Positions 6,212-6,291 of a DNA stretch of 6,291 bases are shown piece by piece. The DNA is from an uncultured Clostridia bacterium (GTDB lineage: Bacteria > Bacillota > Clostridia > Christensenellales > Aristaeellaceae), in NCBI GenBank assembly GCA_946409855.1, contig CAMJXZ010000199.1, positions 1 through 6,291 of the forward strand, read 5' to 3'. Every line of letters begins with the position of its first letter. The first letter of the stretch is position 1. The position numbers and the translations under genes were made by a program. The notes below the pieces were generated by a model. That model searched no databases. It was not told the DNA's origin and saw only the letters and a program-made list of their open reading frames with translations.

Positions 6212-6290
6212 ACAGGTACCGCAGGGGGGTCTTGCGGTCCAGGGCCTGCCGGCCCGTTCGTCGGTGAAAACTGTCCACCGGACAGTTTTC
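6190..6290. repeat. Cluster of four palindromes overlapping the mfd 3' end (putative interspersed repeat element)
   Basis: Four inverted repeats follow one another within 101 bp. The first is a perfect 13-bp repeat, TACCTGTTCAGTC (6190-6202) and its complement (6206-6218), with an AAA loop; it contains the mfd stop codon. The second is ACCGCA (6218-6223) with TGCGGT (6233-6238). The third is GGGCC (6242-6246) with GGCCC (6251-6255). The fourth is a perfect 11-bp repeat, GAAAACTGTCC (6266-6276) with GGACAGTTTTC (6280-6290), and an ACC loop. The density and perfection suggest a REP- or MITE-like interspersed element rather than a simple terminator. Whether it recurs in the genome cannot be seen here. 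It continues to the window edge and may extend beyond. Confidence 0.65.
6266..6290. terminator. Possible bidirectional terminator hairpin after mfd
   Basis: A perfect 11-bp stem with a 3-nt loop ends in four T residues on either strand (GTTTTC). It lacks an extended T tract outside the stem within the window, so termination is plausible but unproven. It could equally be only a structural part of the repeat element. Confidence 0.35.
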
Positions 6291-6291
6291 C

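Noticed and set aside
5929..6267. 112-residue plus-strand frame overlapping the mfd end
   Set aside because: It is an out-of-frame shadow of mfd with Arg/Gly/Ala-rich composition, and the AAGGAGG at 6182 lies far inside it rather than before it.
6190..6290. CRISPR array
   Set aside because: The palindromes differ from one another and are not direct repeats with regular spacers.

Overview
The window looks like chromosomal DNA from a moderately GC-rich member of the Firmicutes, probably an uncultured gut or rumen clostridium. Three things suggest this. The Shine-Dalgarno sequences are strong (AGGAGG type). The adjacent pair pth-mfd is a classic Firmicutes arrangement. A small peptide carries a double-glycine leader of a kind common in Clostridia. 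The exact lineage cannot be read from the sequence; an Aristaeellaceae/Christensenellales-like origin is only an impression.

Left part (1-1049): a minus-strand gene at 104-418 encodes a 104-residue peptide with a Nif11-like/bacteriocin-type leader ending in Gly-Gly and a cysteine-free, Ala/Val/Asp-rich helical core. No transporter or modification enzyme is in view. Its upstream region (419-1049) holds a possible promoter near 634-660, GC-rich DNA with no convincing gene, and a clear bidirectional hairpin terminator at 945-1003.

Middle part (1050-2043): a minus-strand gene encodes a 186-residue secreted protein of unknown function with a clean Sec signal peptide. It diverges from pth across a 433-bp region with AT-rich tracts, a minus-strand extended -10 promoter candidate (1875-1905) and a good plus-strand promoter (1975-2003). 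The predicted pth transcript begins with a 6-bp hairpin.

Right part (2044-6291): pth (peptidyl-tRNA hydrolase, 197 aa) overlaps mfd (transcription-repair coupling factor, 1200 aa) by 29 bp, a translationally coupled pair. One recycles peptidyl-tRNAs from aborted translation and the other removes stalled RNA polymerase and recruits nucleotide excision repair. Both appear intact with their key motifs. The 3' end of mfd runs into a cluster of four closely spaced palindromes (6190-6290). The first perfect 13-bp inverted repeat contains the mfd stop codon and encodes its last residues. A consensus AAGGAGG with no start codon behind it sits just before the cluster. This looks like a repeat element inserted between mfd and a former downstream gene.

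The most interesting points are the orphan double-glycine peptide and the palindrome cluster that supplies the end of mfd. I do not see an obvious new multi-gene system in this window.
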